Shown here: piece after piece, positions 6,138 through 9,079 of the stretch
Position numbering within the stretch: the stretch's first letter is position 1
How the letters are laid out: each line of letters opens with the position of its first letter
Assembly (NCBI GenBank): GCA_937141995.1
Contig: CAKZQX010000184.1
Coordinates: forward strand, 1-9,079
Source of the DNA: an uncultured Chloroflexaceae bacterium
GTDB lineage: Bacteria; Chloroflexota; Chloroflexia; Chloroflexales; Chloroflexaceae
Length of the DNA stretch: 9,079 nucleotides
Direction: 5' to 3'
The notes under the pieces: model-generated
The model's input: the letters and a program-made list of their open reading frames with translations, nothing else
Told to the model about the DNA's origin: nothing
Database searches by the model: none
Made by a program: the position numbers and the translations under genes

Positions 6138-8126
6138 TCACGTCCCACAACGCCGTAACCCCCGCGATAACCGCTCCCGTACCGCGCTCTCCCGTCGTTG
6201 TCCGCACAGCAGGAAGCCCCCTCCCACCAGCAGCAAGCCGGCTGCCGTGACACCGATGGTTATGCTGATGGTGCGTGCCACCCCGGCGGGCAGGCCCATG
6301 CGCGGCAGGTACCATGCCCAGTGATCAAACAGATGCTGATTATGCCGCTCGTAATACCAGGCAAAACGGTAGCGCGGATGCTCCGGCAGCGGCGCGATGG
6401 CCCGGTCGATCAGCGGGAGTTCCCCGCCATCCGTAGCACGGATCTGCGCGGCGGTAATGACAATTCCCAGATCGTCGTCCCGGTTGCTAAAGCCGGCAGT
6501 GCGTGGGTTCCAGGTTTGCGCTTCGAGCCGCAGTGATAGATCTCCGGGCGACAGCAGCAGCGTGTAGCTGCGTGACTGGCCGGCCGTATCCGCCGGGATG
6601 TAGTAATCATCCAGGTAGAATAGCAGATTGCTCCCCGGTACGCTCGGCGGACGACCATCGTTCAGCGTGAGGGTGAGCAGCGCCGCCGTGGGCAGGCGAC
6701 ACACAACTTCGCTGCCGGCCCCGCTGCGACGCGGCAGGAGCGTCGCTTCCTCCGGCGCAAAAAACCCGGCTTCCAGTGCGCAATGCCCGGCGGTCAGAGT
6801 GTAGCGCTGAATGCGGTCGGCCAGGATCTGCCAGTGGACCAGCAGCGGCGTACCGAGCGGCTCATACACGCGGCGCTGCTCCGTGACCGGCGTATTCAGG
6901 TAGGTATCGAAGTTGACCAGCACTCCGCCCAGCGCTCCCAGGAAGCCGATGCTCCCCAGCAACCCGGCCGCAACGCGTCCGGCCCCAACCCGGCGGCCCG
7001 CCAGATGCCGATCAAAGGCTGCCCCGGCCAGCAAGATCAGCAGAGGTACGGTCGGTAGCAGAAACCGCGGTCCCCATGCGCCTCCACTCCAGGCGATCCA
7101 GCGGGCGTAGAGGCCGACATGCACGGCAAACATTCCCAGCGCCAGCAGCACAACCCCCGGATAGCGCCGCCAGAGCAGCAGCGCGCCGGGTAGCGCCAGC
7201 AGAATCGGCGGAGCAAACAGAAAGACACTCTTCCCCGGGCTGAGCAGCAGGCCGTAGAGCCCCTCAAGTAACGGCGTGATAAATAACTGCTTTTCGCTGC
7301 CGTAGCCGGTGGCGACAACCATCCCAAAGCGCAGCAGATTGTACCCCACCAGCAGCAGCAACCCGGGCAGCAGCCCCACGCCCCACCAGAATCCGGCCAC
7401 GATACCGTTCGTAATTATCCCGCGCAGGCGCAGGGCAGTGCGTGCATCCGGCCAGACGACATACAGCGCAATCAGGGGCAACGCCACCCCGCCGGCAATG
7501 CGCGTTGTCACCAGTAACCCGGCCGCCACCCCGGAGAGCAAGAGCGGCCATGCCCGGCGCTGACTGCTCCGGGCGGCATGCGCCCGCTCGACCGCGGCGA
7601 GCAGCAGGAGCGCTGTCAGCGGCTCCGAGAAGAAGGTGCGGGCGTAGGGCCAGGCGAAGGTGCAGAGCCCATACAATAACGCCAGCGCAACCGCAGTGCT
7701 GCGTCGCGCTCCCAGGCGCAGTGCCCAGGCTGCCAGCAGCGCGGCCGTCGCCGCCGTCACCGGGCCATTTGTTGCCATGACTGCCAGGCGCGTCGCATAG
7801 TCAAATGCGGCCGTGTCGGGGGTGCCGGCCAGGGTAGCCAGGGCAAAGAGAGGCAGCGCCACGAGGGAGGGTAGAATACCATATGGAGAAAACAGGCGAT
7901 TATCAATGCCCCGCCGCAGCGCGGCAACCGGTTCGCCCGGTTCAACCTGCATCTCCACATCGCCCAGCAGGGCAATCTGACGCGTAACAACATACATCGT
8001 CTCCTCGTCTGAGGAGTAGGTATGACCGCTCATCGTCAGCAGGTAGAAGGCGGTGAGCAACAGAAATAACGCCGGCGGCAGGCCGGCATGACGGTTACGA
8101 CAACGGGGTCGCACTTCCTGAGCCAT
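6138..8126 (-). CDS. Multi-spanning membrane protein, GT-C glycosyltransferase-like
   Basis: A 662-residue protein. After a basic N-terminus the first membrane helix is about 18-33 (ALFLLLTAFYLLTM), followed by a loop with an acidic pair D40-E41 (YSSDEETMY), where GT-C enzymes of the PMT/ArnT type hold their catalytic acid. About ten further hydrophobic segments reach to ~400. Then comes a ~210-residue hydrophilic, beta-rich part (about 404-618), probably outside the membrane, with aromatic and acidic stretches such as LLFYLDDYYIPAD and NRDDDLGIV. A last helix at about 619-640 and an Arg-rich tail (RRESAVRERLSRGLRR) end it. The likely role is transfer of a sugar from a polyprenyl-linked donor to an envelope acceptor, but donor and acceptor are unknown. 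ATG 8126 has only a weak ribosome site. No related glycan genes flank it. Function is inferred from fold-level resemblance only. Confidence 0.7.
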   Translation of the reverse strand: MAQEVRPRCRNRHAGLPPALFLLLTAFYLLTMSGHTYSSDEETMYVVTRQIALLGDVEMQVEPGEPVAALRRGIDNRLFSPYGILPSLVALPLFALATLAGTPDTAAFDYATRLAVMATNGPVTAATAALLAAWALRLGARRSTAVALALLYGLCTFAWPYARTFFSEPLTALLLLAAVERAHAARSSQRRAWPLLLSGVAAGLLVTTRIAGGVALPLIALYVVWPDARTALRLRGIITNGIVAGFWWGVGLLPGLLLLVGYNLLRFGMVVATGYGSEKQLFITPLLEGLYGLLLSPGKSVFLFAPPILLALPGALLLWRRYPGVVLLALGMFAVHVGLYARWIAWSGGAWGPRFLLPTVPLLILLAGAAFDRHLAGRRVGAGRVAAGLLGSIGFLGALGGVLVNFDTYLNTPVTEQRRVYEPLGTPLLVHWQILADRIQRYTLTAGHCALEAGFFAPEEATLLPRRSGAGSEVVCRLPTAALLTLTLNDGRPPSVPGSNLLFYLDDYYIPADTAGQSRSYTLLLSPGDLSLRLEAQTWNPRTAGFSNRDDDLGIVITAAQIRATDGGELPLIDRAIAPLPEHPRYRFAWYYERHNQHLFDHWAWYLPRMGLPAGVARTISITIGVTAAGLLLVGGGFLLCGQRRESAVRERLSRGLRRCGT

Positions 8127-8145
8127 AGGTCACTCGCTTCACTCT

Positions 8146-8210
8146 ATCCCCGATAGAATGGGTGCGTGGAGTAGCCCGCAGATCGTCCTGGACCGTTGCT
8201 ACTCGGGGAT
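8146..8210 (-). promoter_or_regulatory. Structured leader RNA of the GT-C-like gene
   Basis: In the minus-strand transcript, ATCCCCGA (8210-8203) can pair with TCGGGGAT (8153-8146), and GAGTAGC (8175-8169 complement) pairs with GCTACTC (8204-8198 complement), giving a stem of about 13 bp with a 17-nt bulge on one side and a 22-nt terminal loop. It lies between the extended -10 at 8238-8246 and the start codon. I do not recognise a known riboswitch class. Confidence 0.4.
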
Positions 8211-8237
8211 GATTTTTTGGTTGGGTAATCTGTTTGG

Positions 8238-8246
8238 ATTATACCA
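8238..8246 (-). promoter_or_regulatory. Extended -10 promoter of the GT-C-like gene
   Basis: Minus-strand TGGTATAAT, hexamer 8238-8243, about 111 nt before ATG 8126. The hexamer 17 bp upstream (TTCGTA) is a poor -35. The same nonamer occurs in both bioY promoters, so it is probably a general promoter form in this genome. Confidence 0.6.
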
Positions 8247-8313
8247 TAACTTCATGGAGATACGAACAGCGCTAGTATAGAAGAAAGAAGATATTCCGGC
8301 AATTCCCGGCATC

Positions 8314-9078
8314 TTACACCCGTGCCACCACCAGCGTAATATCATCATGCTGAGCGGTACCGCCGGTAAACGCCGCCACCGCCTGCATGAGCCGATCAAT
8401 AAACGGTGCCGGCGGCAGGTTGCCATACTCGCGCAGCAGCGCCTCCAGCCGTTCAAAGCCGAAGAGATCGTGCTGATCATTGTGGGCTTCGACAATGCCA
8501 TCGGTGTAGAAAACGAGCAGGTCGCCCGGGTCCAGCGTGACCTCTAGCGCATCATAGGCAATATCAGGCATCGTTCCCAGCGGCAGCCGGGGGCCGGGCG
8601 CTTCCAGATAGTCAATCCGGCCATCGGCACGGCGGCGCAGGGGCGTCAGTTGCCCGGCATTGGACAGCGCCAGCCGGCGGCACTCCAGATCGAGGGTGGC
8701 ATAGGAGAGCGCGACAAAGGTACGGCGCGGGACATCGCGCACAATCCAGCGGTTGGTCTCGCACATCACAAGCTGAGGGATTTCATGGTTACGGGCCTCA
8801 GAGCGGGTGATCGAGCGTGCTACGGCCATCAGCATGGCCGCCGGGATACTCTTGCCGGAGACATCACCAACGATGATGCCCACCCGCTGCCCACTCAGCG
8901 CGATTACGTCGTAAAAGTCACCGCCGGTTTCGCGGGCGGGCATACAGCGGGCATCCAGCGCCAGCCCGGCCAACTGGGGCAGCGAACGGGGGAAGAGATT
9001 GCTCTGGATGCGCCGAGCGATATTCAGTTCTTGCTCAACCCGTGTCACTGACTCCTGATAGAGGCGCGCATTTTCCAG
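8314..9078 (-). CDS. PP2C/SpoIIE-type serine phosphatase, C-terminal part (5' end beyond window)
   Basis: A PP2C-family (SpoIIE/RsbU-like) phosphatase domain, typically dephosphorylating an anti-sigma-factor antagonist in partner-switching signalling. Metal-binding motifs are intact: GGDFYD (8908-8925), GDVSGK (8851-8868), FYTDG (8497-8511) and HDDIT (8335-8349). The frame stays open to the right edge. A GTG at 9048 could be read as a start, but the codons before it give LENARLYQES, running into VTRVEQELNIARRIQSNLFP, which is the usual helical linker joining a GAF or other sensor domain to a SpoIIE domain. I therefore call it partial, with a sensor domain expected upstream. The stop at 8314-8316 is followed by 187 bp of intergenic sequence before the next gene on the same strand, which has its own promoter. 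Confidence 0.92.
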   Translation of the reverse strand: MENARLYQESVTRVEQELNIARRIQSNLFPRSLPQLAGLALDARCMPARETGGDFYDVIALSGQRVGIIVGDVSGKSIPAAMLMAVARSITRSEARNHEIPQLVMCETNRWIVRDVPRRTFVALSYATLDLECRRLALSNAGQLTPLRRRADGRIDYLEAPGPRLPLGTMPDIAYDALEVTLDPGDLLVFYTDGIVEAHNDQHDLFGFERLEALLREYGNLPPAPFIDRLMQAVAAFTGGTAQHDDITLVVARV

Positions 9079-9079
9079 C

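Noticed and set aside
5455..6315. A 286-codon minus-strand frame overlapping bioY2
   Set aside because: It is a shifted shadow of bioY2 and its upstream gap; composition is Gly/Arg/Ala-rich without domain similarity, and it crosses the bioY2 promoter.
8285..8313. Terminator after the phosphatase gene
   Set aside because: Only a 4-bp CCGG/CCGG stem followed by a mixed CT-rich tract; too weak to call.
9046..9057. GTG 9048 with an AGGAG-like site as the true start of the phosphatase gene
   Set aside because: The frame continues upstream as LENARLYQES, a typical linker after a sensor domain, and the AGGAG is only 3 nt away.

Overview
The window reads like a chromosomal segment of a Chloroflexota bacterium, most likely class Chloroflexia (Chloroflexus/Roseiflexus/Oscillochloris-like). 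That placement is inferred from moderately high GC, the protein style (BioB, BioY, a GT-C-type membrane protein and a PP2C/SpoIIE phosphatase with a GAF-type linker), extended -10 promoters of the form TGGTATAAT, and intergenic GCAGAG-rich and GTAACNN heptad repeats. No RNA gene, CRISPR array, insertion sequence or prophage gene is visible.

Left part (1-2728): a short leader, then a large plus-strand gene for a ClC-family anion channel/transporter that carries two CBS domains and two TrkA-C (RCK_C) domains behind the membrane core. It converges on the first biotin gene, and a perfect 14-bp hairpin lies between them.

Middle part (2729-6056): a biotin island. bioY1 (minus) and bioB (plus) diverge from a 396-bp gap. 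bioB overlaps by 8 bp a small gene for a stand-alone PAS-domain protein, and this pair converges on bioY2 (minus). The two BioY proteins are each 205 residues and a little over half identical. Their upstream regions are also related: an 18-bp identical block containing an extended -10, a similar leader, and the same AGGAGGT ribosome-binding site at the same spacing. This looks like duplication of a complete biotin-import transcription unit, with the new copy now on the other side of the biotin synthase. The 183-bp gap between the PAS gene and bioY2 is full of repeats: a long near-perfect palindrome, a second inverted repeat and four 7-bp tandem units. bioA/F/D, birA and ecfAT are not in the window.

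Right part (6138-9079): two more minus-strand genes. One is a 662-residue multi-spanning membrane protein resembling GT-C (dolichyl-phosphate-mannose:protein mannosyltransferase-like) glycosyltransferases, preceded by an extended -10 promoter and a leader that can fold into a long stem. The other is the 3' part of a PP2C/SpoIIE-type serine phosphatase gene that runs off the right edge.

The most unusual points are the duplicated bioY units with conserved control regions around bioB, the PAS protein translationally coupled to bioB, and the ClC protein with an altered first selectivity motif and no inner proton glutamate. I do not see strong evidence for a wholly new multi-gene system.
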